Assembly: GCF_030272615.1 (NCBI RefSeq)
Contig: NC_081406.1
Span: 403,138,939-403,202,938 of the forward strand
DNA from: Cryptomeria japonica
Lineage: Eukaryota > Streptophyta > Pinopsida > Cupressales > Cupressaceae
Direction of reading: 5' to 3'
Length of the DNA stretch: 64,000 nt
Under the pieces are notes generated by a model that was not told the origin of the DNA, did not search any database, and saw only the letters and a list, made by a program, of their open reading frames with translations. The position numbers were made by a program, and so were the translations under genes. Positions 1 to 11,067 of this stretch are shown one piece after another. How positions within the stretch are numbered: position 1 is the stretch's first letter; the number at the start of each line of letters is the position of its first letter.

Positions 1-1
1 A

Positions 2-908
2 ATAAAAGAAGTAATAAATAAAAAAGAAAATGACCCAACGGAAACATTTTTCAAAGTTGTGCAGAAAATTGTTGTTGACCGTTGGAACAAGATGACCACC
101 CCCTTACATCTCTTAGCATTTGCTTTGACACCAAAATTTTATAGTGCAGAGATGTTTGCAACACCAAGGAGGGTGCCACCATATAGAGATGTAGAGGTTG
201 CTTCTGGCTATAGTGCTGCCTTTAAAAAGATATATCAAGATGAGACAAGAAATATTGTCATGAGGGAGTTTGGCCAATTTGTATATGCAAAAAATCATGA
301 TGTTGTAGCTCTTAATGCTAGATATGGGATGGATGCTGATGAGTGGTGGTATGTACATGGTCAAGGCTCCGTTTACTTGCAGCCTCTTGCAATTAAACTT
401 AACTCCCAAGTATGTATCTTTTTATTTTTTATTTTTATAGTTTTCCAATTCCATTTGATGCTTTCATATTTTTATTTTATAATTTTAATTTATAAATTTC
501 TAATTATGTTTTAACTTTTAACAGGTTGCAAGTTCTTCTTCAGCTGAGCGGAATTGGAGTACATATTCCTTCATCCACTCAGTCAAACGTAATCGTTTGG
601 GTGCAAAGAAAGCTGAGGATTTGGTCTACATACACTCCAACCTTCGTTTGTTGTCACATAAGGACCCTGAATATAGTGAGGGTGTAACAAGGAATTGGGA
701 TCTAGCCCCTGAGTGTGCTGATTTAGATGCTACAGTTGCACAACTTTGCCAAGTCTTTATAGACGAGGCGGTTATGGAATTTGAGAGAGACACAGCTAGT
801 GGGAGTGGCATTCCATTTGATATTGGTTCAATTGATGCTGAATTTGAACCACTTGATGACCGTGGGCTTGGGTTGGATGCTTTAGATGAAGATGAATATG
901 GAATTTAA
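2..908 (+). CDS. hAT transposase, C-terminal part (two exons)
   Basis: This is the C-terminal half of a BED/hAT-superfamily transposase, cut by the window edge; the frame is open from base 2. Two exons fit: 2-409 and 525-908. The intron has donor CAA|GTATGT and acceptor TTTTAACAG|GTTGC and joins in frame. After the splice comes the hATC dimerisation motif SSSSAERNWSTYSFIHS, with the E-R-N-W core, then KRNRLGAKKAEDLVYIHSNLR. The tail is acidic (DEDEYGI) and ends in TAA. No stop or frameshift is visible in this part, so the gene may be intact, but the BED finger and both catalytic aspartates lie upstream of the window. An alternative is a host-domesticated hAT gene; the recognisable transposon terminus at 1,343 argues against it. 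Confidence 0.85.
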
Positions 909-1219
909 ATCCCATAGATGGCTTGTAATTTGAATGTTTAACTTTATACTTTATTGTGTCATGACATTTTCACATTTTGAAACTTGAAACTTGAAACTTG
1001 AATATTATCTTTTTTGCAAATTATGAATATGATATTACATTTATGATTTATGATAATATCAATATCAGAATATTTATTGGCATTGGCAATTATGGATTTA
1101 TGATTTATGATTTATCTGTTATCATTTATGTATCATTGTATGGGAAAGTTACATTGTATGTTTCATATTTGTATGTTTGAACTATGAACATATATAATTT
1201 TGATGTTTGAAGTTTGAAC

Positions 1220-1262
1220 ATATATATATATATATATATAAAATTAAAAAATATATATATAT
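1220..1262. repeat. (TA)n microsatellite
   Basis: Two runs of alternating T and A are split by a short A-rich spacer, in the AT-rich 3' flank of the hAT-1 gene. A further (AAACTTG)n triplet run lies at about 980-1,000. Confidence 0.8.
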
Positions 1263-1668
1263 GTATGGACGAACCCGTACCCGTACCCAATTTTTTTTTT
1301 TTTGTGCCGAATCCTCGAATCCGTACCGGAACCGGTAACTTAGGTCCATTTGATCAAAATGACATCTTTTCAAATATTGGTGAACTCTTGCAAGAGCCTA
1401 AATCTCAATCAAAGTCATCTCTATAAAATTTAAGGTTTGCTCCTTGGTCAAACTTCAAGGGTGCGACAAAACTAATTTAGATCAATCAAACTATCACATT
1501 TGTGTACACCTTTTGTAATGTTCGATAATTTTACTTTGATTCACTGAAATATTATATTATATTATGACTTTAATTATAATTTAAGCATTGAATTTTTCTA
1601 ATTTTATATGGTGTGCAAATTATCTTGATGTTATATTATTATCAAAGTGAGAAGAGTCTTGAAGGGTG

Positions 1669-2451
1669 AACTGTAAATTCATTGACGAGAGTCTAGTGGT
1701 GAAGAGAGGATTGGAGGTTGAGGATTTTCTTGGATTTAGTGTCATGGTGGCTGATGGATTCAAAATGAGTTGTACAAAGAAGATTTCAATGTTGAGCACT
1801 TAGTTGGAAGTCTATACAATCACTAATGACTTCTATGTGGTCGCCATTTGTGATATTGATGTTATTTTGGGAATCCGATGGTTGCATTCAATTGGCAAGT
1901 GAAGTTAGGATTTTTAGAAGATGGAGTTGGGAGTTCATGTCAGCTGGGGGGTATATAGTGTTAAGAGCTTTGACGGATGGTGCACCAAGGGTATTGATAG
2001 TGAAGAGTATGGAGTCTTTGTTTAGACATGATGAGGTTGCATGGGCAACCCAATGCTTTGTCTTCCAAATCTTCTTCTAGTGATGAAAGGCATTACCATG
2101 GTGTTTGGAGATATTCCACCAAGTAGACCTCTTGATTGTGGATTTGAGCATGTGATTGAGTTAGAGGGCCCCTAAGCCCGTTATTACTACTAGTTATCGT
2201 CATCCCAAAAGATTCAAAGACGAGATTAAGAAAATGTTAAAGGAGTTATTGGATATAGGACACATTATACCTAGCTCTAGTCGCTTCGCAACTTTAGTGG
2301 TCTTGGTTAAGAAGGATGACAGGATGAGGATGTGCATTGATTACTATGCCTTGAATAAGAAAACCATCAAAAATAGGTACCCTATACCCATAATAGATGA
2401 TTTTGTAATATGGTGCCCTATTTTGCCTTTTTTTTTTTTATTTGAATGTGT
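1669..2451 (+). pseudogene. Gypsy protease-RT remnant
   Basis: This is a decayed Ty3/Gypsy pol fragment. Conceptual reading gives a retropepsin-like tail (around 1,690-1,900: DESLVVKRGLEVEDF, then VAICDIDVILGIRWLHSIG, the usual D-V-x-L-G-x-x-W-L block). After a gap comes the start of reverse transcriptase, about 2,155-2,451, with [36 protein letters not shown] and [19 protein letters not shown]. Several stops and frameshifts interrupt it. The RT catalytic block (YxDD) is missing because the homology ends near 2,451. No LTRs were found for it, so it is an orphan scrap. Confidence 0.75.
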
Positions 2452-2568
2452 TTGCAACTGATTTATAGAATGATGTAAAGTACAAATAGTATTGGTATTT
2501 GTAGCAATTAAACAAATAAGAAAATTGCAATATATAGGAAACCTCCAAGTTGAAATATTCCAGATTTT

Positions 2569-2746
2569 TTTTTAGACTTTAGGAATTGGGTATAGCACCC
2601 CCCTATAAACTGCAGTGCACCAGGTAAACTTTTTAATGTGACCGGTGACGTTGGCGCGACACGTCCTTCGGTAACACGTGGGCTGGGGGGTCGTGACCTC
2701 GTGCTTCACCACTGGAAGCTCTCGCCAATTGAGCTAGGCCCCAGGC
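2569..2746 (-). mobile_element. tRNA-derived SINE
   Basis: This is a short element of about 178 bp on the minus strand. Its 5' part has an A-box-like segment TAGCTCAATTGG (plus coordinates 2,725-2,736) and a B-box-like GAGGTCACGACCCC (2,687-2,700) at tRNA-like spacing. Its 3' end is an A-rich tail, seen as a T run at 2,563-2,573 on the plus strand. It is bounded by perfect 19-bp direct repeats TTGAAATATTCCAGATTTT at 2,550-2,568 and 2,747-2,765, as expected from LINE-machinery insertion. Boxes, tail and TSD together make the call strong; the SINE family name is not assigned. Confidence 0.85.
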
Positions 2747-2765
2747 TTGAAATATTCCAGATTTT

Positions 2766-3563
2766 ATTTCTGATCTGAAAATACAAATTTTCTCAAAAAT
2801 ATGGACAACCGAGTTCATAAAATAGCATTACAAATGTATTTCAAACACTTTAAAAATACAACTAATGAAATAGACTAGACTGAATTGATATTAAAATCAG
2901 CAATTGGCACTTGTAGTTTGGACGCCACCTCAATAGCTTCTCCAAAAGCCACAAAATGAATAGGAATGATAGTGCAGTCCCTAAACACCTCAAAACAACA
3001 ATGAAACCCTTCTCAAACGCTAGCTGCCAACTTCCTCAAAGTTCATGCCACTTTCTAGGCTGTACGGTCAACAATATGAATGGTATAGCTCCCTGAAGTG
3101 CTCAACACAAAGTGCAAACAATATAGAAACTCTCATCAATGGGCCTTTACAAATCTGACATGCAATAATCTTCGTCAAAAACTAATTGTAAACTCCACAA
3201 ATAAGCCTAGTTGTGATCTTTGTATGAAACCACAAAGAAATCCTCTATGGTGCAGAGCACCTTCTACTACACCTCTATTTCAAGCAAGGTTCATAGCCAT
3301 GGTGGTGTCTACATGTTCATTAGTGATGTAATAATGGGTTGGATCAATGATCACCCTTGATGTTATTGAGTGCCTATTTGTATGGTCAATAATCTCTTAG
3401 GTGAGCATATAAACCTAGAGGTCTATTAGGTCATGAAGGCTTGGAATTTGGACTTTCAGTGTTGGTGTGTCTAGGATGTTGTCTTAGGTGTTTGGAGTCT
3501 AATAATGACAAATAATGACCTTGGATGTGTTTTCATAAGGTCTAAGTGTTTAATAACCAATGT
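2766..3563. other. No gene recognised
   Basis: AT-rich sequence between the SINE and unit A. I see no sustained coding frame, LTR end or tandem repeat that I can name. Confidence 0.6.
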
Positions 3564-4099
3564 TGTCCTGTTGTGACCTTTTCACACATCGCCCCATTGC
3601 TAACAGGGACCCCCTCTTTTCCGGCTTTTTGCGTTGTTAGGTTAGGGTTTTGGCTGCTTAGTGGGCAATTTTGTGTTTGTCTCGGAGTTTTGATCATGCC
3701 TAGTGCCGTCTAGGGTTTTTGAGGTTATAGGATCAAGTTGCAAACGTTGATATTTTAATGATCCCAAATTTTGTCTAAGTGTTGACCATTTGAGCGTTAA
3801 CGTGTTTTTAAACACTCGCATCGGTGATTTTAAAGTGCCAGGGTATTCACAGACCTTTTGGAGTTGTTTTTTCGCTCCTAAGGTATTATTTAATTTGATT
3901 TCGCACTTTATCCCAATAATTTCCTAGCGTTTCGTTCATCTTTTTGGAAAATTTGCCCAAGTCCAGTCTAATTTTGAAGTTTCTAAGTGATTTTGAGTGG
4001 TTAAAATGCCAAATTCCTAAGGGAAATCCATATTCCAAGGGTTAGAAGGTCAAATTCCATGCTAGAGGTTCTTTTTCCCTCATATTCCAGACTACCCAC

Positions 4100-5540
4100 C
4101 CTTTTCCCCCTCTCAAAATCCACACTATACATGGGTTTCCCTTGAAATCCATACTGGCTATGATTTTCCACCACTGTTTATCCATACCTGGATCGATTTT
4201 CCCCTGGAAGTGCTAAAATTTGGCTAAGTGTCAAGATTTTTCCAGACTGCCATCGATTTTCCACCAGGAGTGCAGACTGTAGTGCGGACAACGTTGAGGA
4301 TGATTCCATGCCTGGGTTGATTTTACACCAGGATGTTTTGTGACAAGTTAATGCAGATTTTTGTGCAGACTCTCAGTCCATACCCAAGTCGATTTTCCAC
4401 TGAGAGTAATTTGATGAGTTTTAAGTCCGGATTTTCATCCAGATTGAGGTCAATTTTCCACTAGAGAGTATTTTTTGCAAGTAAAGTGAATTTGGAGTGT
4501 GGATTTTGTGTCCAGATTGCCATCGATTTTCCCCTAGTGTTTTATGTGCATTTTGATGAAATTTGAGCATGGATTTTTATCCAAGCTAGGATTGATTTTC
4601 CCTTATGGGGAAATTTTTAATAAGTGAGCCCCATTTTTAATTGTTTTTAAATGATGATTAATGATTATTTAAAATTCTAAAAGCAAAAATTAAGTAACTT
4701 GCAATAAACATTTAATATTTAAACCTTTTAGAAGCAAGTTAGTTTTTTACCAAACAAGTATATAAGCAAGTGTTTTATCTCACATTGCTTGTGTGGTGAA
4801 AGTGAGAGGTAAAAGCAAGTATAAGAGAGGAGTTTTCCAACATTATTTTATTATTAAATCTGCCAGGTGTCTCCATGAAAGGCGATTTTTCTCCCTTATT
4901 GGCGAATTTTGGCAAAGTGCTGAAGTGAAGTGTTGGGTTGAGGATTCTTTCCTCCATTTTTTCCAGCTTGCTGTTCCATTCCCTTGCTGCCATTGAAGAC
5001 CATTTTCAGATTTTAGCGATTTTCCAAGTTTGGCGATTTTTTTCAAAATTTGGCGATTTTGGTGAAAGGTGGCGATTTTTGTGTTTGGAAAGTTGGCGAT
5101 TTTCTCCTCCATTTTTGCTTGCTGTTCCAACCTCCATTGTTGCAGATCCGAGCTGCCATTGATAACATTTTCAGAATTTTAATAAATGGCGCTATAGTTG
5201 GAGAAATTTCGATTTTGGTTTTGGAGAGGTTTGGTGCCACATTTTGGTGATTTTCCATGCGTATTTGGTGGCTGCCATTGCTCCTACTTGCTGATTCGCT
5301 TCAGATCTGAGGTTTGTCTTCAGATTTGACCTCCATTAATGGCTGCCCATTAATTTTCAGACTTCAATCTTCTTTGCGTAGCCAATACCACTTAGGCGAT
5401 TTGCATTTGGAGGTGTTTTGTGGAGTTTTTTAGTGCATTTTCAGACCATCTTATCGCTGTTGAAGGTCTGAAAACTCCATTGTTAGGCGGTTGTCCTCAG
5501 AAATTTTCATTTCCAGCCACCTAACCACTTTGGCGATTTT
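4100..5540 (+). repeat. Leader array of GATTTTCC / GCGATTTT motifs in unit A
   Basis: Two interspersed motif families fill the leader. From about 4,150 to 4,620 the phrase (C/T)GATTTTCC(A/C)CC, often followed by AGGAGT or GAGAGT, recurs every 50-100 bp, commonly preceded by CCAGA(C/T)TGCCAT. From about 4,880 to 5,540 the phrase GGCGATTTT recurs (for example near 4,881, 5,030, 5,052, 5,072, 5,093 and 5,532). They are irregular in spacing and not in a long open frame. Confidence 0.7.
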
Positions 5541-6122
5541 GCTTGGAGCTGATGCCTTAGCTATTTTCCATCATTTTTAGGGATTTTTAACTACTTTGCA
5601 AAGTGCTGGTAATTCTGAAGTAATCAATTTTCAGACTTGTCCCCAGAAATTTATTTTTTACCAGCCACACTTACATTTCTGGATATGATTGTTTTCATCA
5701 TTAAAACTGATTTTTATCGAATTTATGCACATTTTTTAAGGATTACATGTTTTAAAAGTCTGATTTTTAGGTTGTTTTCAGAATTGTTGACCTCCATTGT
5801 TGACTGTGGAAGGTGTCTTCAAACATACTTTGTGTGGAAACACAACCTTTCACACCTTTCCTTAGTCATCGTTGATCTGGTATACTCCTTTGCATTTTAG
5901 CTTGCATATTTTCTAAGCATAAGGAGGTATTAATGAATTTTATAGAGGGTTTCCATGCCCTAGCGTTGTCACACTTTGAATTTAAATTGTTAAAATCTAC
6001 AAAGTGTATGGATTATTCTCCTAACTTTATGCTCTAATTAGCTAAATCTTTAGAAAGTCAGGAATTTTATTAAGAGCATTATTTATTTTTCTAAGTCTAA
6101 CTTCAAGTTTCGTAAAGGTGCG

Positions 6123-6911
6123 ATGTCGAAGTTTGGATATAAGGAAAGGAAAGAACTATTGAAGATGTTGGAGACTGGATTCTATCCAGGGCTTAAGATT
6201 TCATCCAGATGGAAGGAGATCACAGATACAAACATGCATTTCTTAGACTTCGACCAAATGCAGCAGTGGATGTTCGAAGTCGGAAATCAAGTTCCTACCC
6301 CAGCATATGCGAACATTATGAAGAGTGGTATTTTTCATGCCGCTGGATTTCCACAGTCCATACAGTGCAGTGAGCTTATCCTGGAGTGTGCACGATGCTA
6401 TGATCCGCTCACGCGAATGATCAAGACTCCTAAGGGCGTTGTCATTGCCTACCTTGCTAAGGATGCTATTGCAGAGGTGTTCGGGATTCCATGCGGAACA
6501 GACATGAAGGATGTGACCAAGGATGAATATGAAGAAAGATACACGAAGAAGATGGGTGTATGCAAGAATTTGGTAAACAAAGAGTGGATGATTGAGCCTA
6601 GGTCTCATCATTCCAAGGCTCCCAAGACGCTCATGTGTGTAGACTTCAAGGAGGAGTATAGTGACTTAATATTCCTACTCAACAGAGTGATGGGGATGCC
6701 ACAGGGAGCAATATTCGATGGATGGATGTTCTACTTCATCCAGGATTGTCTTAGAGGAACATTAGTAAATTGGTCTAAGATTATAAGTGACAATCTGGAC
6801 TTTCAGCTGAGGAATGTAGAGCGGTCCAAGTCATTCGCCATGACTTCTTACCTGGTATACCTGCTTGCACGGTATGTAGGTGGCACCATTTTTGATGTAA
6901 ACCCGAATTAG
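6123..6911 (+). CDS. Orphan LTR-borne protein, N-terminal domain (copy A)
   Basis: A 262-residue open frame from ATG (MSKFGYKERKELLKMLE). I do not recognise the family securely. Motifs include GVVIAYLAKDAIAEVFGIP (residues about 100-120), FLLNRVMGMPQGAIFDGWM (about 185-205) and NWSKIISDNLDFQLRN. The same order recurs in unit B (13,390-14,187, minus), so this is a conserved protein and not a chance frame. It ends a few residues after LVYLLARYVGG, where B continues for several hundred more residues, so A seems to have lost its C-terminal part by deletion. It faintly recalls plant mobile domain and 'putative plant transposon protein' families, but that needs a profile search. No gag zinc knuckle, protease, RT or integrase motif is present. 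Confidence 0.65.
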   Translation: MSKFGYKERKELLKMLETGFYPGLKISSRWKEITDTNMHFLDFDQMQQWMFEVGNQVPTPAYANIMKSGIFHAAGFPQSIQCSELILECARCYDPLTRMIKTPKGVVIAYLAKDAIAEVFGIPCGTDMKDVTKDEYEERYTKKMGVCKNLVNKEWMIEPRSHHSKAPKTLMCVDFKEEYSDLIFLLNRVMGMPQGAIFDGWMFYFIQDCLRGTLVNWSKIISDNLDFQLRNVERSKSFAMTSYLVYLLARYVGGTIFDVNPN

Positions 6912-6990
6912 GGCAATTTTAGGGTTTTGTTGGCATGATCTCGACCGTTGATCTTGTATCAATCTTGGCCCTCCATTTTGTAAGAGACTC

Positions 6991-6997
6991 TATATAT
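6991..6997 (+). promoter_or_regulatory. Putative TATA box, unit A
   Basis: TATATAT lies in CTCTATATATGCC, 0.8 kb before the 3' end of unit A and just before CTCTCATTTGTAAGAGAG. The corresponding places in B (minus) and D also hold TATATAAA, so this is a shared promoter position like that of an LTR. Confidence 0.5.
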
Positions 6998-7905
6998 GCC
7001 TCATTGTCTCTCATTTGTAAGAGAGTTTTTGTAGAATTGTTGGTATATGACGCAGCTATTTGAATCATAATCATTGTTCAATCGTTGGTGATTTTGCTCT
7101 TCAAGTGTTGTATTTGCATTCATGGTTCTCAATTCCTCCAAGTTAGATTAGAATCTTAGTTTAGAATTTATTTTCATGTATGTTAGATTGAGTGAAAGAT
7201 TTGTTGAATTCATTTGTGTGGAATCCTTAATCCATACCACTAGCCTCTTGCCGTTGGTAAGTGCGCCTTGTGTGGTCAACTGGAAATTTAAGTAAGCTTA
7301 ACTTCAACTATTACGCGTCCCTTGACAAGCATCAACTTGGATGGTGCCAATGTTTGATGGTGATAGCCTAAAAATCTTTAAGTATACCTTAGACGATTGC
7401 ACTAAGCTTGTGTCGATACCTGATTGTGAGACCTTGCCTGGTTTGATTCCACTAGATCCATTCATCATTTCCTACATTCTTAGGCTTAGACTAGATTTCC
7501 TGAACCCTATTCCTTTTGCCCATTTTTTAGTAAGAAGTAAAATCCAGAGCCATATTGATAAATCTTAAGTTATCAGCACACCTACTCTGCATCATTCATG
7601 ATAATCCAAACATTTGCATAAGTCCCTAAGTGAACACAACAATTCACATCGACCATTGAGTTACCCACTCGTCAAGACCTGACATGTAGAAACCTTGGAA
7701 TCATTTTAGTTGATCTCATTCTTAGCATCTGAGGTGATTTTGTTCAAGAGAGGGTAAATTATCTTGGTAATTTATTCTGTAATGTTATGTGCCTAAAACA
7801 CACATCAACATGTCCTAAGTTGCAAAATGTTGCATTTGTTGTCAAGCAATTTTTCAAAGTTGCCGGTAGGATGCCAACTACTTCTCCAACGTTCCTAACT
7901 ATTCA

Positions 7906-7989
7906 AAAGTTGGTTATGGACGTTGGGAAAGGTTTATATATGTTTAGAAAGTTGGTTATGGACGTTGGGAAAGGTTTATATATGCTTGG
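7906..7989. repeat. 42-bp tandem duplication
   Basis: Two adjacent copies of a 42-bp unit beginning AAAGTTGGTTATGGACG. They differ at one or two bases, so the duplication is recent relative to its surroundings. Confidence 0.85.
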
Positions 7990-9539
7990 ACAACCGTGGG
8001 AAAGGTCAGTTGAAAGTTTTGTAAAGTTTGGTGGAGAAAGTGAATAGAACAAGTCTCATTTTGCCATAACAGTGACATTTTTTCGTACTGTCCGTACAAG
8101 GTGAGATCTATTGATGAAATTTTGATTTGATTGGAAAGAGCCTTGAAATACCCTTCCAATGCATTTGGTTTGATCTCTTGAAGTGAAGTTTGAAGGAAGT
8201 TATAAGCCTTTTACCCTCTGCAGGTCTGAAACCCTCCATTTTCAAGGGTTACAATGCAAATGGGGCCCTAACTTGCAATCTATTCATTGGGATCCGATAG
8301 CCATTGGTAGAATGCAAGTTAGGGGCATGTATTTTGAGATTCCAGAGCAGCGAGGTTAGAGGAGTTGGTTGGTAATCTTACCACCAAGCTCTAGTCTAAA
8401 CTGTTTGAGGGTTTAGATTAGAATAGAATGAGTTCCATTGAGCATACAATGAGTAATGATGAGATGATGAGTTGAATTGATGGAATTGGAGTATATGGAC
8501 ATAGAAGAAACATCTTGAAGAGTTGGAACCTTTCTGTGACCCCATTCTCATATACCTCCTTTGTAAAATCGACCTAACTTGATCAATTAGAGGCTTGTGA
8601 CCCAAGTTGGTGTTGAAGAGTGCAGGAATAGGGTGGAAATCTAATCTTTTGGAATCTGATAGTAGTCCCAAAAGGGTGTCTGAAACCTAAATTTGTTTGG
8701 GGTGTTGTTTGGTATAATTTGGAGAAAAATCCAAAAAGACTGTAAAATAGGGCTACTAGCCGGTAGGCCTATTTAAGCCTCAAAACCAATACTTGCCCTT
8801 TGCTCCAAAGTATCATTGTGGGAGACCTTAGTAGGTCTTAGGAAGTGTGTAGAAGTGTTGTACCATCCCTTGCTAGGGGCAAGAGTCCTCAAACCGTAGG
8901 AAGAATCAACTCCTCCAACAAACTAGATTAATATCAAATATTCAAATGCAACATACTAAAGGAGCTCTCAATTCCCCTTTTTATAAGGTTTTTAAGGAAC
9001 TTTCGGAAACTTTGTTTAAAATTGCTTTATTAATTTATTATTTCTTTTAATTCCAAAAAGTGATTTAATTTACTTTTGAATCATTTCTGGCACTTAAAGT
9101 CACTTTTGAGCATCCCATCATTTAAAACTTTCCATTCTTTTTCCAAGAGGCTATAACATTGAGGTCCTCGATAATTACAGTTAATTAAAAAGGCAATCTT
9201 AGCGAAAATAGTGAAATATAGCTCAATATTACACCCAATTAGTGGAAATGGCTGAAAAGCATCGGAATTGAAATCTGATTGCATAGGAGTGATCCCAATG
9301 ATAAATTATGATAAACAAATCTGATTGGGTGACTTACTAAAAATAGATGCTCCCTCCAAGAATATTGGAGCCCAAATTGGAAGCCAAAAATAATACTTGA
9401 AAGCATTATATGACTCCTCTAAACTATCTGAGCTCATTAGTAACATCAAATTACCCCTCTGAACACATTGGCACAAACCTAGAAAGTTAGCGACTACTAC
9501 ATTGTGAGCGATTACTACATTATTAAAGAATCTGAAAAT
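7990..9539. other. No gene; probably LTR sequence on the minus strand
   Basis: No coding frame is convincing. The right edge abuts a Gypsy-like LTR start (minus), so much of this stretch may be that LTR. I could not locate its other end or a partner LTR. Confidence 0.4.
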
Positions 9540-9600
9540 GGGGACATTACAGTCTGCCCTTCCCAAAGATTGCTTGTCCTCAAGCAATGCCAATACAACT
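9540..9600 (-). other. Gypsy pol end, polypurine tract and LTR start
   Basis: On the minus strand, ALLEDKQSLGRADC-like coding is followed by the purine-rich CTTTGGGAAGGGCAGAC (9,552-9,568) and then TGTAATGTCCCC starting at 9,551. A polypurine tract directly before a TG-starting sequence is the signature of a 3' LTR. The coding motif resembles the C-terminal tail after the chromodomain in plant Gypsy elements. The LTR partner was not found. Confidence 0.5.
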
Positions 9601-10147
9601 CCACAATCATTGAACTGAGCCCAAGAATGATCCCGGGGTTCTAATTCAATCTAGGAAATGTGTAGCACCAACCCCTCGAAGCACTGTCCTAGAAGGTGCC
9701 AACAAAAGTGACCTCTTGAGAACCACTGATAAGGAGAGCAATAAACATGGTTCCTTAGAGAATCGCTCTTCGAAAGAACCAAATTGATGCACCATAGGAG
9801 TAAACTCCAAAAGGTGAACATTGGTTCTGTCATCCTTAACAATTGTTAACTACAAACCAATGTGATCCTAGGCCTCCAAGTTAGTCTCGAAAAAGAGCTA
9901 CCATGATGACGCAACCATAACTATCAAACCATCGTGCCCAAAATGCACTCCCATATCCTGGAACCCCCAAAAATAAACACCCTTAAGACCCAATTTGAAA
10001 TCCTTGAAAGGCATGTAACCTATACTATAAAGCATAAGTTGCCAAGGCCTCTCAGTGAAGTCCAACACAACAGTCCAACTGCCAAACTTGATCCTGGGCA
10101 TCGAAAAAGAAAATTTGCATAGCCATAAAGAATAAAACTCAACATTT
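9601..10147 (-). other. Degenerate retroelement interior (left of unit B)
   Basis: Several short minus-strand frames (for example FGHDGLIVMVASSW and YMPFKDFKLGLKG) lie upstream of the Gypsy-like 3' end. I cannot assign a domain. Unit B is inserted at its right border, so the sequence probably resumes at 16,684. Confidence 0.35.
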
Positions 10148-10920
10148 CTCCCCATTGGTGTCTGTTTTATCATCTACCAAACATTAGAATAAAGTACCCA
10201 AAGATATTTTATCCTCTCTTGAAAAACCACCACTTATGCTAAGATTGCTAGAAGATCATATGGCGATTCCAAGGTTTCTTTTGTCAGGTCTTGACATGTG
10301 GATAAGCTCAATGGGCGTTGTGATTTGCTAGTAATACACAAAGGGACTTACGCTTGAACGAATTGTCAACAACTTTGGGACTTAGATGGATTTGTCAATT
10401 AAAGCTCTCTCTCTTTCTTTCTTTTTGGGATTTTCGGGATTTAAGATTTTCAAATAGACAAAAAGGGATAAGGGTTGAGAAATCTACTCTAATCCTATGA
10501 ATTCCAGAGACAATATTGATTCGGTGAACTCAATAAACCACACTTTGTTCCGCCTCACTTAAGACAACTTACACAAAGTGGATGCAATCTTCAAGGGATG
10601 TGCTTATGATCGGAAGTTTAAGCATACACAAAATGAAAAGCTCAGACTAACTTTGCACAGTGAATGAAAATCATTCATTCACCAAAAGTATGAGCAGAGA
10701 TATACCATAAACCAATACTTATCAGATCTTTCATTCATCTAACAACGTAAAATAAATTCTAACTAATGTGATGAAGAAATTGAAAACCTTGCTTAATCAC
10801 TCAAACAATAGGGATTACAAAGCCTTAAGATAAAGCACACATGTAATATATTATCTGAAAATGACCTTCACGCAACAATATTTTCAAAAACCTCACACTC
10901 TCCAAATGAGAGGAAGTAAC

Positions 10921-10928
10921 TTTATATA
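10921..10928 (-). promoter_or_regulatory. Putative TATA box, unit B
   Basis: TATATAAA on the minus strand, in CTCCTATATAAAG, followed downstream by CTCTCATTTGGAGAG. It sits about 0.77 kb before the 3' end, the same place as in units A and D. Confidence 0.5.
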
Positions 10929-11067
10929 GGAGTCCAAGATTTTTGAATGGTCGAGATCGAACAGTGATCAATGGCTTAGATTAAAAGTTCAAAACCCTAA
11001 TTAGGGTTTCCCCAAACTCTAACAGTTAAAATTAATAGGAAGGAGACAAGTGGCATAGCTGCTATTC

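Larger units (their letters stand above)
1..1343 (+). mobile_element. hAT transposon, 3' part (hAT-1)
   Basis: The window begins inside this element. It holds the 3' half of a hAT transposase (2-908), an AT-rich 3' flank and a GC-rich terminal segment at about 1,266-1,343 with repeated GTACCC/GTACCGG units. The end reads GGTAACTTAG; its reverse complement CTAAGTTACCGG resembles the terminal repeats of the 751-bp element at 51,334-52,084 (CTAAGTTATTGG and CCAAGTTGTCAG). The 8 bp after the end are GTCCATTT, the predicted target duplication, but the left copy lies outside the window, so the boundary is inferred from the terminal repeat alone. Confidence 0.7.
3569..7810 (+). mobile_element. Giant solo-LTR-like unit A
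   Basis: A 4,242-bp unit starts TGTTGTGACCTTTTCACAC and ends ACACACATCAACA (TG...CA). It is flanked by the 5-bp duplication TGTCC at 3,564-3,568 and 7,811-7,815. I see no internal LTR pair, PBS, PPT or gag-pol. Order inside: conserved start block, short-repeat leader (about 4,080-5,540), one open frame (6,123-6,911), a TATA box at 6,991 and a 0.8-kb tail. That matches a single long LTR: U3 carrying a gene, then R-U5. Units B and D share the start block and the tail. An alternative is a small non-autonomous element of unknown class that uses LTR-type integration. Confidence 0.75.

Noticed and set aside
2084-2460. Gypsy RT fragment as part of a larger element joined to unit A
   Set aside because: The SINE and the TGTCC duplication of A lie between, and the RT homology stops near 2,451 without LTR or PPT.
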